Part shown: positions 25,801 through 34,375 of the stretch, piece after piece | How the letters are laid out: each line of letters opens with the position of its first letter | Numbering within the stretch: the first letter of the stretch is position 1 | From: Halopiger aswanensis | GTDB lineage: Archaea > Halobacteriota > Halobacteria > Halobacteriales > Natrialbaceae | Reading direction: 5' to 3' | Length of the DNA stretch: 64,000 nt | Assembly: GCF_003610195.1 (NCBI RefSeq) | Contig: NZ_RAPO01000001.1 | Coordinates: 372,001 to 436,000 of the forward strand | Position numbers and translations under genes: made by a program | Notes under the pieces: generated by a model | Databases searched by the model: none | What the model saw: the letters and a program-made list of their open reading frames with translations, nothing else | What the model was told of the DNA's origin: nothing

Positions 25801-27774
25801 ATGACTACCAACGAGGACGCTGGCTCGGATCCCGACGAACGAACGCTGGTCGGTCGACGCTCCTATATTAAAGCGGCCGCGAGCGCGGTCACGCTCGGCG
25901 CCGCCGGCGCCGGCTCCGCTGCGGCTGCCGGTGAGGACTACGACGTCATCGAGGTCCCCGCCGGACGGACGCACACGATCACCCTCGGTAGCGGCGACAC
26001 GCTCGAGAACACGCTGATCGACATTTCGGCGCGGAACGCGAAATTCCAGATCTCCGCCCGCGGGTCGGGCTGGGAAGTCCGCAACCTCGGCATCCGCGGC
26101 AACTGGGACGAAACGCAGAAAGCCGAACCGTTCATCGTCAGCGGCGACGGCGTCATCGACAACTACTACTTCGCCGACGGGGCGACCGGGAACACCTACC
26201 CCAACGGCCCCACGGGCATCTACGTGGCGAACGCCCACAGCGGCACGATCCGGATCAACAACGTCAACATTCAGGACATGCCCGACAACGCGATCTACGG
26301 CAGTTCGCCGGGCGATCTCCCCTCCCACCCCAGCGGCGGTGGCGGCGGCGGCGACGTGATCATCACGAACAGCTACGCGGCCGACTGCGTCGCCTCCTCG
26401 TTCCGCGTCGGGACCGACGGGAGCCGCGTCGAGAACTGCGTCTCCGTCGGCTCCGATTGCGGCTTCTGGGCGTTCTACAATTCACCCAAAGTCGTCGACT
26501 GCGACTTCTCCGACTCGAACCTCGGCGACATCCGCGTCGGCGACGGCCACTGGCAAGCCAACGCCAGACCGCGACTCGAGAACGTCCGCTACGAGACGGA
26601 CGTAATTCACTCGGGTTCGGTCGTCGGCTCGTCGGCAGGCTCGCCACAGCGGACGTCCCCCGAGGAGGTCGAGGGCGTGCCGCTCTCGGCGGAGGAGGCT
26701 GCCTCGGGCGGCGGCAGCGGCGGCGTCAGTCCGTCGCCGCCGAGCAACGGCGACGAACCCGACGAGGACGGCGAGGACGACGAGGAACTCGAGGGCCACC
26801 TCCTCGCGTTCGTTACGAAACCCGAGGCGCGGAACGCGGAGTACGAGTTCACGGCCGAGGGGGCTGTTGAACTCGCCGAGGCCGATTACGAGAGTCCCTC
26901 CGGCCGCTCCATCGGCGCCAACGGTAACGATTCCGTCGAGGAATCGGACGGAACGGCCCGCGTTAGCGGGCTCACCGGCGGCGGTTACGGTGACGCCTAC
27001 CGCGTCGCCGGCCCGGTGACGTCGATCGACATCGACCAGCCCGACGTGATGTGGGTCGAACTCGACGGCGAGAAGATGTCCGTCGAAGAGGTCATCGAAG
27101 CCACGTCCGGCGACGACAGCGACGAGGACGACGAGAACGACGAGAACGAAGCGAGCGACCACCTGCTCGCGTTCGTGACCGACGCCGACGCCAGATACGC
27201 CGAGTACGAGTTTACGGCCGAAGGAGCCGTCGAACTCGCGGACGCCGACTACGAGAGTCCGTCCGGCCGCTCTATCGGTGGCAACGGCAACGACGCGATC
27301 GAAGAGTCGGACGGCAAGTACCGCGTCAGCGGACTCACTGGCGGCGGCTACGGCGACGCCTTCCGCGTCTCGGGTCCCGTTACGTCGATCGATATCGACC
27401 AGCCCGACGTGATGTGGGTCGAACTCGACGGCGAGGAGATGTCGGTTGAGGAGGTTATCGAGGCCACGTCCGGTGACGACGACGAAGACGACAGCGGGAA
27501 TGAAGATGACGACGCCTCCGACGGCCCGTCGAACGCGCTCGTCATCGACGCGACCGAAACTGGTGCGTCGGCAGAGTACCGGTTCGAGGTCTCCGGATCG
27601 GTCGAGAAAGCAACCCACCGGGACGCGACGATCGACGACGGCGATAGCGTCGACGGTACCGCAGTCAAGGGCTCCGTCGACAGCGCGAAGGACGCCTACT
27701 GGTTCAGCGGCGACATCACGGACTTCTGGCTGAACGGGGACGCGCTCGTCGACGTCGAGTACAACGCTCGATAA
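25801..27774 (+). CDS. TAT-exported beta-helix protein with duplicated C-terminal modules
   Basis: 657 residues. Residues 1-45 form a twin-arginine signal (R19-R20 in VGRRSYIKAAASAVTLG, then an Ala-rich segment). Residues ~46-290 look like a right-handed parallel beta-helix with short Asn/Gly-rich turns (IRINNVNIQDMPDNAIYG, SRVENCVSVGSDCGFW). Acidic linkers then separate two nearly identical 107-residue modules (residues 333-439 and 454-560) and a shorter diverged third (about 580-657). It is probably secreted and binds or cleaves polysaccharide, as many beta-helix proteins do; no catalytic residues can be assigned. There is no PGF-CTERM anchor. Confidence 0.85.
   Translation: MTTNEDAGSDPDERTLVGRRSYIKAAASAVTLGAAGAGSAAAAGEDYDVIEVPAGRTHTITLGSGDTLENTLIDISARNAKFQISARGSGWEVRNLGIRGNWDETQKAEPFIVSGDGVIDNYYFADGATGNTYPNGPTGIYVANAHSGTIRINNVNIQDMPDNAIYGSSPGDLPSHPSGGGGGGDVIITNSYAADCVASSFRVGTDGSRVENCVSVGSDCGFWAFYNSPKVVDCDFSDSNLGDIRVGDGHWQANARPRLENVRYETDVIHSGSVVGSSAGSPQRTSPEEVEGVPLSAEEAASGGGSGGVSPSPPSNGDEPDEDGEDDEELEGHLLAFVTKPEARNAEYEFTAEGAVELAEADYESPSGRSIGANGNDSVEESDGTARVSGLTGGGYGDAYRVAGPVTSIDIDQPDVMWVELDGEKMSVEEVIEATSGDDSDEDDENDENEASDHLLAFVTDADARYAEYEFTAEGAVELADADYESPSGRSIGGNGNDAIEESDGKYRVSGLTGGGYGDAFRVSGPVTSIDIDQPDVMWVELDGEEMSVEEVIEATSGDDDEDDSGNEDDDASDGPSNALVIDATETGASAEYRFEVSGSVEKATHRDATIDDGDSVDGTAVKGSVDSAKDAYWFSGDITDFWLNGDALVDVEYNAR
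26797..27117 (+). repeat. Intragenic tandem module, copy 1
   Basis: 321 bases encoding HLLAFVTKPEARNAEYEF through EVIEATSGDD. Matches copy 2 (27160-27480) at nearly every residue, including SIDIDQPDVMWVELDGE. The two are separated by a 42-base acidic linker and point to recent duplication within the gene. Confidence 0.9.
27160..27480 (+). repeat. Intragenic tandem module, copy 2
   Basis: 321 bases encoding HLLAFVTDADARYAEYEF through EVIEATSGDD, the same length as copy 1. Most differences are conservative (Glu/Asp, Ala/Gly). A third, shorter and diverged unit (ALVIDATETGASAEYRFEV) follows after another acidic linker. Confidence 0.9.
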
Positions 27775-27819
27775 CGTTTCGTTCACCCCCGCGCTTCTCG
27801 AGCGCCTCGCGGTTCGAAC

Positions 27820-28839
27820 TCACTTCAACGAGCCGCTCACGGTGCTGTAGACCGACTTCGCCAGCGTCATCTCGAGACCCTCGGATTCGACCGCGTAGTA
27901 GGGCCGGAGTTCGCCGTTGAACTTCCCTTTGTACTCACAGAGGCGCTCGGTGTTCGCGCCGACCAGATCGTACCCCGTCACCGACTCGAGGTCGGGATCG
28001 GTGACGATGTCCTCGAGGATGACCCGATGCAGGAGGTTGTTGACGCTGACGTGCTCGTAGGAGGCGACGACGCCGCCCTGCCAGTAGTAGGCCAGATCGT
28101 TCGAGAACAGCGTGATGATGCCGCTCTTGTACTCGCCGTCCGGCGTGCGGGCGACGTAGACCCGCCAGCGGTCGTCGTCCAGCGACGAGAGCAGATCGCG
28201 GAGGAAGGGCTCGGTCATCGGCGCGGTGTCGTCGTACTCCGCGTACTGGTCGACGACGTCCTCGTAGATCCGCATCGCCGACTCGATCCCTTCCTGCTCG
28301 ATCGTCAGGTCGAGATCGTCGTAGCGGCGCATCTCGTTGCGGAGGCTCTTGCTGAATCCCGACATCGCGTCCTCGACGTCCGAACAGTCCTCGAGGTCGA
28401 CGACGTAGGTGAACTTCGGCTCCGTAGTGAAGCCGTTCCAGTTGTAGGGGCGGGGATCGTCGTAGCCGACCGGACAGGTCATCCGGAACAGCGTCGAGCG
28501 CCTGTCGGTCTCGAGGTCGTCGGCGACGGCTTCGGCGAGTTCGCTGTTGATGCGCTCCCACTTGCGGCGCTTCGGGCTGTTCGGGTTGATGATGGGGCCC
28601 AGGCGGGGAACGCCCAGCGAGACGGGCGGCGAGAAGACGGTGCGGCCGACGGACTTCTCGTCGACGAAGACCGGGAGGAGGCCGACCGCTTGCTGTCCCT
28701 TGAACGCGCCGTAGAGGCGCATCTGGGCGTCGGTGTGGGCGTCGAGCACGGTCAGCGCGTCGGGGTCGTGGAACACCTCGAACCCGGACCGGGGCAGCGC
28801 CTCGCCCCACTCGGCGAGCGTCAGTCGTTCGATATCCAT
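27820..28839 (-). CDS. FemAB/GNAT-like transferase, copy 2
   Basis: 339 residues, same architecture as the copy at 18961: LYGAFKGQQAVGLLPVFVD, FSPPVSLGVPRLGPIINP, FTYVVDLEDCSDVEDAM, and the C-terminal YDLVGANTERLCEYKGKFN. The two share the FKGQ-x-VGL-PVF, FSPP-x-x-L-VP-LGP and YDLVGA-T-R motifs but are otherwise diverged, so they are old paralogues likely acting on different substrates or steps. The shared promoter motif lies 29 bases before its ATG on the minus strand. Confidence 0.82.
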   Translation of the reverse strand: MDIERLTLAEWGEALPRSGFEVFHDPDALTVLDAHTDAQMRLYGAFKGQQAVGLLPVFVDEKSVGRTVFSPPVSLGVPRLGPIINPNSPKRRKWERINSELAEAVADDLETDRRSTLFRMTCPVGYDDPRPYNWNGFTTEPKFTYVVDLEDCSDVEDAMSGFSKSLRNEMRRYDDLDLTIEQEGIESAMRIYEDVVDQYAEYDDTAPMTEPFLRDLLSSLDDDRWRVYVARTPDGEYKSGIITLFSNDLAYYWQGGVVASYEHVSVNNLLHRVILEDIVTDPDLESVTGYDLVGANTERLCEYKGKFNGELRPYYAVESEGLEMTLAKSVYSTVSGSLK

Positions 28840-28867
28840 GTGTGTCTCCCTGGGACGACTATTCGTT

Positions 28868-28894
28868 TTGTTATCTCGCCGCTACCGAACGGTA
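28868..28894 (-). promoter_or_regulatory. Surface-polysaccharide cluster promoter motif, copy 4
   Basis: On the minus strand: TACCGTTCGG (28894-28885), ten bases, ATAACAA (28874-28868), then 28 bases to the ATG at 28839. Spacing is identical to the copies at 21751, 23731 and 31640 although it is on the opposite strand. Confidence 0.6.
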
Positions 28895-29023
28895 ACGGCG
28901 GACGAACGGTCGGCTGCGAGTGTACTCGAGTCGAGCCTCCGAGCGTGCTCGAGCGCCGCGAAATGACCGCGAAAAGAGCGGCGTCGAATCGGCGAGAAGG
29001 ACGGCGCTCCCGCAGCGCCAGCG

Positions 29024-30253
29024 TCACCCCTCGAGCGTCGAGAGAATCCGCCGCCAGTCGTCGCCGGCCTCGTCCATCCCGAACTCGTCCCGGACCGCCG
29101 GCGCGGCGTCCGCGAGGTCCGCCCGGTAGTCCGGATCGTCGAGACATCGCCCCATCGCGCGGGCGAACGCCGCCGGCGTTCGATCTGGGACGACGATCCC
29201 GTTCTCCCCGTCGGTGACGACGTCCGGCACCGAACCCACTCGCGGAACGATCGGTGCGAGCCCCGACGCCATCGCCTCGAGCAGCGCCAGCGGCAGGGCG
29301 TCGCGCCGCGAGGTGAGCACGAACGTATTCGAGCGCCGGTAGTACGACAGCGGGTCGTCGACCCAGCCCGGCAGAGCGATGCGATCCTCGAGGCCGTGTG
29401 CGGCGATTTCGTCGATGACGTCCGTTCGATCGGAACCGGTGCCGACCATCGCCGCCTGGAACTCTCGGCCGTCCGCCTCGAGCTGTGCGAGCGCCCTGAC
29501 GAACAGGAGCGGGTCCTTCTCCGCGCTGAAGCGGCCGAGCCAGACGAAGTCGTACTCGGCGTCGATATCCGCCGGAATCGGGTGGTAGGTGTCGACGTCG
29601 ATCGCGTTCGTCAGGATCTCGATGCGCTCCTCGGGGACGCCCATTCGGACGAGTTTGCGGGCGTGGGCGGAGCCGGGAACCGAAATCGCGTCGAACTGCC
29701 TGAACGCCCAGCGCGGCCCGGCGCCGTACCACTGCCGGGCGTGGTGATCGAGGTCGATGCCGATGATGCCCAGGTGCGCCGGATAGCCGTAGACCGCCTT
29801 CAGCGCGAGCGCGTAGAGCCCGTACGGCAGCAGCGAGATCGACGCGACGGCGTCGTACTCGTTGCGGTAGCCCTCGTAGAGGGCCACGAAAAACAACAGG
29901 AGGACCCGCAGGAGGCGCGGCCCGATCTCCGGCACCTGCACGTACTCCGCATCGTCGATGGCACGTTCGGGCTCGAGACAGACGAGCGTCGTCTTCCCGG
30001 CGACGTCCGCGAGCGGACCGTAGTGGCGTTCGTTCTTGTGCGACAGGCCGGTGATCACGAGCACGCGCGCGTCGTCCTGTTCGTCTTCGTCGTCCTCGTC
30101 CGCGAGCGGGCGTCGCCAGCGCGCTCTGGAGTCGATCGGCGACGACGTCTCGTCGCGACCAGTAGCCGCGTCGCCAGCCCCGTCCGCGTCAGTCGATCCG
30201 GCGCCGTCGCTCGAGGGCGTGCTCTCCGTCCGTTCGGCGGTCGTTTCGCTCAT
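29024..30253 (-). CDS. GT4 family glycosyltransferase
   Basis: 409 residues with an acidic, Ser/Thr-rich N-terminal extension of about 65 residues. The GT-B fold follows: N-terminal domain ARVLVITGLSHKNERHYGPL, LPYGLYALALKAVYGYPAHL; C-terminal donor domain AEYDFVWLGRFSAEKDPLLF, then LTSRRDALPLALLEAMASGL with the E-x7-E-like motif of GT4 retaining enzymes. It probably transfers a sugar from a nucleotide donor during assembly of the surface glycan. ATG 30253 overlaps the stop of the gene at 30250 by four bases (ATGA), so the two are co-translated. Confidence 0.88.
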   Translation of the reverse strand: MSETTAERTESTPSSDGAGSTDADGAGDAATGRDETSSPIDSRARWRRPLADEDDEDEQDDARVLVITGLSHKNERHYGPLADVAGKTTLVCLEPERAIDDAEYVQVPEIGPRLLRVLLLFFVALYEGYRNEYDAVASISLLPYGLYALALKAVYGYPAHLGIIGIDLDHHARQWYGAGPRWAFRQFDAISVPGSAHARKLVRMGVPEERIEILTNAIDVDTYHPIPADIDAEYDFVWLGRFSAEKDPLLFVRALAQLEADGREFQAAMVGTGSDRTDVIDEIAAHGLEDRIALPGWVDDPLSYYRRSNTFVLTSRRDALPLALLEAMASGLAPIVPRVGSVPDVVTDGENGIVVPDRTPAAFARAMGRCLDDPDYRADLADAAPAVRDEFGMDEAGDDWRRILSTLEG

Positions 30254-31545
30254 GCTTCGAGGGGGTCGGCTCGGTCCTCGGCCCTGGAGTCGGCGTCGGC
30301 CTCGAGACACGCCAGCAGGAACTCCGAGGTCGCGTAGGACATCCAGCCCTGACACCACCGCATCAGCGTCACGCGCTTGGTATGGTGACGGTACTTCCGG
30401 TAGTAGAACCGGCCTTCTTCGCCCTCGACCTGCATGTTCGCGAGCACCCAGCGGAGGATCCGCTCGGCGAACTCGAGGTCGCCCTCGCGAGTGAACACCA
30501 GAATACCCTGCGTGCTGGCGTGGATGTCACGCGGGTAGGCGTGCTCCTCGTCGAAGTTCGGCGCGCCGTCGAGTTCGAACAGTTCCTCGCGGTAGAACTC
30601 GACGGCGTCCTCGAGCGTGTCGGCGTACCGCTCTTCGTCGACGACCTCGCGGTAGCGCTGGAAGGACTCGATGACGAACCCGTTGTGGTGGTTGTCCATC
30701 GAGAGGTGCGACGCGTCCGCCGGGAGCCGGTAGGGCCAGCCGCCCCGGTCCGTCTGGTTGGCCGCGATGTGATCGAAGATCTTCGTCGCGCGCTCGCGGA
30801 GTTCGTCGTCGCCGAAGTACTCGTAGAGATCGACGAGCATCTGCGCGCCGAGCGCGGCCGCGTTGATCGTGTAGGAGTCGTCGGGGTGGTTGAGGTGGTA
30901 GTCGATCTTCGCGCCCTCCTCGACCTCGCGGTAGTTCAGGTCCTCGACCATGAAGTCGACCGCCGTGCGTGCGATCTCGGCGTACTCCTCTTTCCCCTCG
31001 TGCTCGGCGACCCGCAGGAGCGCCTTGACCGCGCACGAGGTCGAAACGATGTCCGGATCGCTGGGTACGCCTTTCGTGTGGAGATGCTGGATCTCGTGGC
31101 GATGCCCGCCGCAGAAGCCGCTGTAGCCGGAGAGGCTCTCCTCGAGGAGCCACTCGGCCAGCCGCTCGGCCTCGCCGAGCGGATCGAAGCCGGGATCGGT
31201 GCGCTGGCCCCGCGCCTGCAGGAGGTCGTAGTAGTTCAGATTCGCGATCGAAAACAGCGCCGCCCCCATGTAGTTGCGCCGCTGTTCGACGCGAAAGAGC
31301 GGCCTGACGTCGATCGGCGCACGCTTGACGGTCTCTTGGACCGCCAGATTGAGAAATCGGTTCTCGACGGGCAGGGCCTGCAGCAGTTGACTGCTCATCC
31401 CGTCGCCGTAATCCGGCCCGATGTAGTCCCGCCGCCGCGCGTACGCGAGCATCGAATCGAGCGCGGAGACGTACCGATCGACGTCTCGAGCGCGCGCTCC
31501 CGTCTCTGCCCGATCGTCCGGCGCGTGAAGTCCTTGCGACTGCAT
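30250..31545 (-). CDS. Alpha/alpha-toroid-like protein coupled to the glycosyltransferase
   Basis: 431 residues. Regular alternation of helices with GG/W/H-rich turns (YSGFCGGHRHEIQHLHTKG, NQTDRGGWPYRLPADASHL, YPRDIHASTQGILVFTREG) suggests an (alpha/alpha)6 barrel as in glycoside hydrolases, polysaccharide lyases or prenyltransferase-like proteins. No membrane helix or signal. Homologues in databases tend to carry misleading transporter names, as far as I recall. With the overlapping GT4 gene it probably forms a two-gene unit in glycan assembly; a hydrolase or epimerase role cannot be distinguished. Confidence 0.65.
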   Translation of the reverse strand: MQSQGLHAPDDRAETGARARDVDRYVSALDSMLAYARRRDYIGPDYGDGMSSQLLQALPVENRFLNLAVQETVKRAPIDVRPLFRVEQRRNYMGAALFSIANLNYYDLLQARGQRTDPGFDPLGEAERLAEWLLEESLSGYSGFCGGHRHEIQHLHTKGVPSDPDIVSTSCAVKALLRVAEHEGKEEYAEIARTAVDFMVEDLNYREVEEGAKIDYHLNHPDDSYTINAAALGAQMLVDLYEYFGDDELRERATKIFDHIAANQTDRGGWPYRLPADASHLSMDNHHNGFVIESFQRYREVVDEERYADTLEDAVEFYREELFELDGAPNFDEEHAYPRDIHASTQGILVFTREGDLEFAERILRWVLANMQVEGEEGRFYYRKYRHHTKRVTLMRWCQGWMSYATSEFLLACLEADADSRAEDRADPLEA

Positions 31546-31639
31546 TGATCGGATCCTCGCCGAGTCGTCCTATTATTATACGGCTGTTACCGCGCCGGGT
31601 CGCGCCCAAGGGTCCGACTGTCGAACGTCCCGCCGTCCG

Positions 31640-31666
31640 TTACAGTCGGTACGAGCTAGATAACAA
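31640..31666 (+). promoter_or_regulatory. Surface-polysaccharide cluster promoter motif, copy 5
   Basis: TTACAGTCGG (31640-31649), ten bases, ATAACAA (31660-31666), 43 bases before the ATG at 31710. Decamer and box are identical to the copy at 21751, nearly 10 kb away. Confidence 0.65.
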
Positions 31667-31709
31667 ACCCCGTCGACGGGGCACCGTTCACGATACGGTG
31701 CCTTCCAGC

Positions 31710-32828
31710 ATGAAGTACCTGTTTTTCACGAACACCCCGGCACATGTCCATCTGTACAAACACGCCGTCCGGCGGTTGCGCGACCGCGGTCACGAGGTGC
31801 TCGTGCTCGCTCGCGACTACACCTGTACGGTCGATCTCCTCGAGTGGTACGAGCTGCCCTACGCGGTCTACGGGGCCTGCGATACCTCGAAAGGGTCGCT
31901 GCTGAGCCGCCTACCGGCCCACTACGCGCGCGCGATCACGCAGGCGCGGCGCTTCGATCCCGATCTCGTCTTCGGCATGGGCGGCTACGCGGCCCACACC
32001 GGCGCCGTTCTGCGGACGCCGACGGTGCTGCTCATCGACTCGGAGCCCGCCTCGTTCGATCATACGATCTCGACGCCCTTCGCCCGGGCCGTCCTCACGC
32101 CCGACACGTTCCGGAAGAATCTGGGTCGGAACCACTACGTTTTCCCCGGCTTCAAGGAGTGCGCGTACCTCCACCCCGAGATCTACGAGCCGAACCCGTC
32201 GATCCGCGACCGGCTCGAGCTCGAGGCCGACGAACCCTACGTCATCCTCCGGCTCAACGCCTTCGGCTCGCAACACGACGTCGGCAAGCAGGGACTCACG
32301 GCCGACGATCGCCGCCGGATCGTCGACCGCCTCAGCGAGGACGCGACGGTGCTCGTCTCCGACGAGAGCGGCGAGGCCGACCTCGAGGGGATGCCGGCGC
32401 GCCCGTTCGATCTCCACCCCGCGCTGATGCACGACGCCCTCGCCGAAGCCGAATTGCTGGTCGCCGATACCCAGACGATGGTCACCGAGGCCGCGCTGCT
32501 GGGCACGCCGGCGATCCGCTCGAACTCCTTCGTCGGCGACGACGACATGGGCAACTTCGTCGCGCTCGAGGAACAGGGCCTGATCCACAACGTGGCTTCG
32601 GCCGACGCGATCATTGACCGCGCGGTCCCGCTGCTCGAGGCCGACGACGTCGACGAGACGTGGCAGCGCCGGCGCAACGCCTTCCTCGCGGACACGGTGA
32701 ACCTCACCGAACTGATCGTCGACGTGGCGACCGCCGAAGGTCGCGTCGACGGGCTCGAGGCCCTCGCACAGTTCGGCCAGCGACAGCCGGCCGAACTCGA
32801 GCCCTCGGTCGGCGTCGGCGGCGACTAA
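31710..32828 (+). CDS. DUF354 protein (GT-B/epimerase-like)
   Basis: 372 residues from ATG 31710 (MKYLFFTNTPAHVHLYKHAV). DUF354 proteins resemble UDP-GlcNAc 2-epimerase and GT-B transferases. Seen here: an N-terminal Rossmann strand (KYLFFTNTPAHVHLYK), FGMGGYAAHTGAVLRTPTVL, LIDSEPASFDHTISTPFAR, and the C-terminal AEAELLVADTQTMVTEAALL plus SNSFVGDDDMGNFVALEEQ, where nucleotide sugar would bind. Likely acts on a nucleotide-activated sugar for the surface polysaccharide. The longer in-frame start at 31545 is rejected because the promoter motif lies inside it. Confidence 0.85.
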   Translation: MKYLFFTNTPAHVHLYKHAVRRLRDRGHEVLVLARDYTCTVDLLEWYELPYAVYGACDTSKGSLLSRLPAHYARAITQARRFDPDLVFGMGGYAAHTGAVLRTPTVLLIDSEPASFDHTISTPFARAVLTPDTFRKNLGRNHYVFPGFKECAYLHPEIYEPNPSIRDRLELEADEPYVILRLNAFGSQHDVGKQGLTADDRRRIVDRLSEDATVLVSDESGEADLEGMPARPFDLHPALMHDALAEAELLVADTQTMVTEAALLGTPAIRSNSFVGDDDMGNFVALEEQGLIHNVASADAIIDRAVPLLEADDVDETWQRRRNAFLADTVNLTELIVDVATAEGRVDGLEALAQFGQRQPAELEPSVGVGGD

Positions 32829-33028
32829 CGGCTCCGTATTCCGCGCCGAACTGCGACGCGGCGATCGGTTTCTCGTTTCGGCTCGACTGCGGCTGATCCG
32901 TCCACAAGCGCTCGAGCAATATCTGTGTCGAGAGCAGCCGCCTGCTATCGAAGAATCGAGTATCACACTGGCCCCGCCGGGTGGAGGGTTGGAGAGGAAG
33001 AAACAAAACTCAGAACGCCGCGACTACC

Positions 33029-34375
33029 TTATCGCTCACGTCCTCGAGCGGCCCACAGCGCGGTCAGCACCGCGAGCGCCCCGAGGGTCGCGCCGATCTC
33101 GAAGCCGGGCATCGAACTCGAGCCGCTCTCGGTGTCCGTCCGCGATTCCGCAACCGTCACCGCCTCGAGCGACGAGACTTCGGCGGTATACCGGTACTCG
33201 GTCGCCGATTCCTCGGCCACGGTCGTCTCGACCTGCGTCCACTCGCCGCTCTCGTTGTCGGCCTCGTAGAGCGCGATGTCGTCGGCCTCGAGGCCGCGTG
33301 CCTCGAGCTCGGCGGCGGTGACGCTGAACGTGACGGTTGCCGAAGCATCCTCGGTTGATTCGCCGTCCATCGTCAAGTGTGACAGCGAGTCGACTCCCTC
33401 AGGCGACGCGAGCAGTCCGTCGGGCCGGTCGTTCGCGAACGTCACGGATCCACCGTCGTCGAGGCCGGAGACGGCGACGCGCTCGAACGTGACGTTCTCG
33501 TTCGTTCCGCTGGTCGGCTGCAGGGCGATCTGATCGTTCGCCGTCGCCCCGTCGATCGTCGCCGCGATGCCGCCGTCGGTGCGCTCGTACGTGACCGACG
33601 GATCGTCGCAGGTCCCGGTTCGGATCGTCACCGGCTCCTCGAGCGAGAGCGACGACCGCTCGGGATCGTCGGCGTCGCCGGAGAGGACCTCCCAGTCCTC
33701 AACCTCGCCGTCGCCGTAGAAGTCGGGGTCGTACAGGCTCTCGTTCTCGTAGAACGGGGAGTCCTCGTTGAACGCCGGCTGCACGGTCAGGGCGAACTCG
33801 CCGTTGAGACCGCCGCGGATCGCGCCGCCGTCGGTCCGGGACTCGCTCCAGATCCAGTCCGCGCCGATCCAGCCGTCGCCGCGGTGCCACTGGGCCATGT
33901 TCGACTCGCCGTCGTACAGGTCGTCCTGGACGACCCACTCGGTCTCGTTGGGCACGCCGACGATGTCGAACGAGGCGACGCCGCCGGCCGTCTCGCCCTC
34001 GAGGTGGCCGTGGACGGCGACGAGACTCAGGCCGTCGGTCCCGCGGTGGAGAAAGAGGACGCTCGTGTTCTCCTCCTGCAGGTGGGTCGTTCCGTACGAA
34101 CTGTAGAGCCGATCGACGCCTTCGGGGTGGGTTTCGTGGTTCCGATAGTCGTAGAACGCCCCGACTGTGCCGTTTGTCGAGAGCGGCCGAATCTGTCGGC
34201 AGGTGTCGCCCTGTTCGACGACGTAGGAGTCGGCCGACTGCATCTGTGCCTGCGCGTTCACTGCCGGGCCCCGCTGGGGCGTCGCGGACGACTGCGCTGC
34301 CGCGACCCCCACGCTGCTACAGACCAGCAGGGCGGTCATCAGGAGAGCGGCGACCGACCGCGTGCGCGGCGTCAT
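33029..34375 (-). CDS. Secreted PGF-CTERM protein next to polysaccharide deacetylase
   Basis: 448 residues. Sec-type signal peptide (SVAALLMTALLVCSSVGVAA, cleavage near AAAQS). The ectodomain is beta-rich with several N-glycosylation sequons. The C-terminus is SMPGFEIGATLGALAVLTAL followed by WAARGRER: a PGF motif, one hydrophobic helix and a basic end. This is the archaeosortase A sorting signal, so the protein is probably cut and attached to a lipid. About 100 residues before the tail (LSLEEPVTIRTGTCDDPSVT) may be a separate Ig-like domain. No enzyme motif found. Its ATG overlaps the deacetylase stop by four bases. Confidence 0.82.
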   Translation of the reverse strand: MTPRTRSVAALLMTALLVCSSVGVAAAQSSATPQRGPAVNAQAQMQSADSYVVEQGDTCRQIRPLSTNGTVGAFYDYRNHETHPEGVDRLYSSYGTTHLQEENTSVLFLHRGTDGLSLVAVHGHLEGETAGGVASFDIVGVPNETEWVVQDDLYDGESNMAQWHRGDGWIGADWIWSESRTDGGAIRGGLNGEFALTVQPAFNEDSPFYENESLYDPDFYGDGEVEDWEVLSGDADDPERSSLSLEEPVTIRTGTCDDPSVTYERTDGGIAATIDGATANDQIALQPTSGTNENVTFERVAVSGLDDGGSVTFANDRPDGLLASPEGVDSLSHLTMDGESTEDASATVTFSVTAAELEARGLEADDIALYEADNESGEWTQVETTVAEESATEYRYTAEVSSLEAVTVAESRTDTESGSSSMPGFEIGATLGALAVLTALWAARGRER

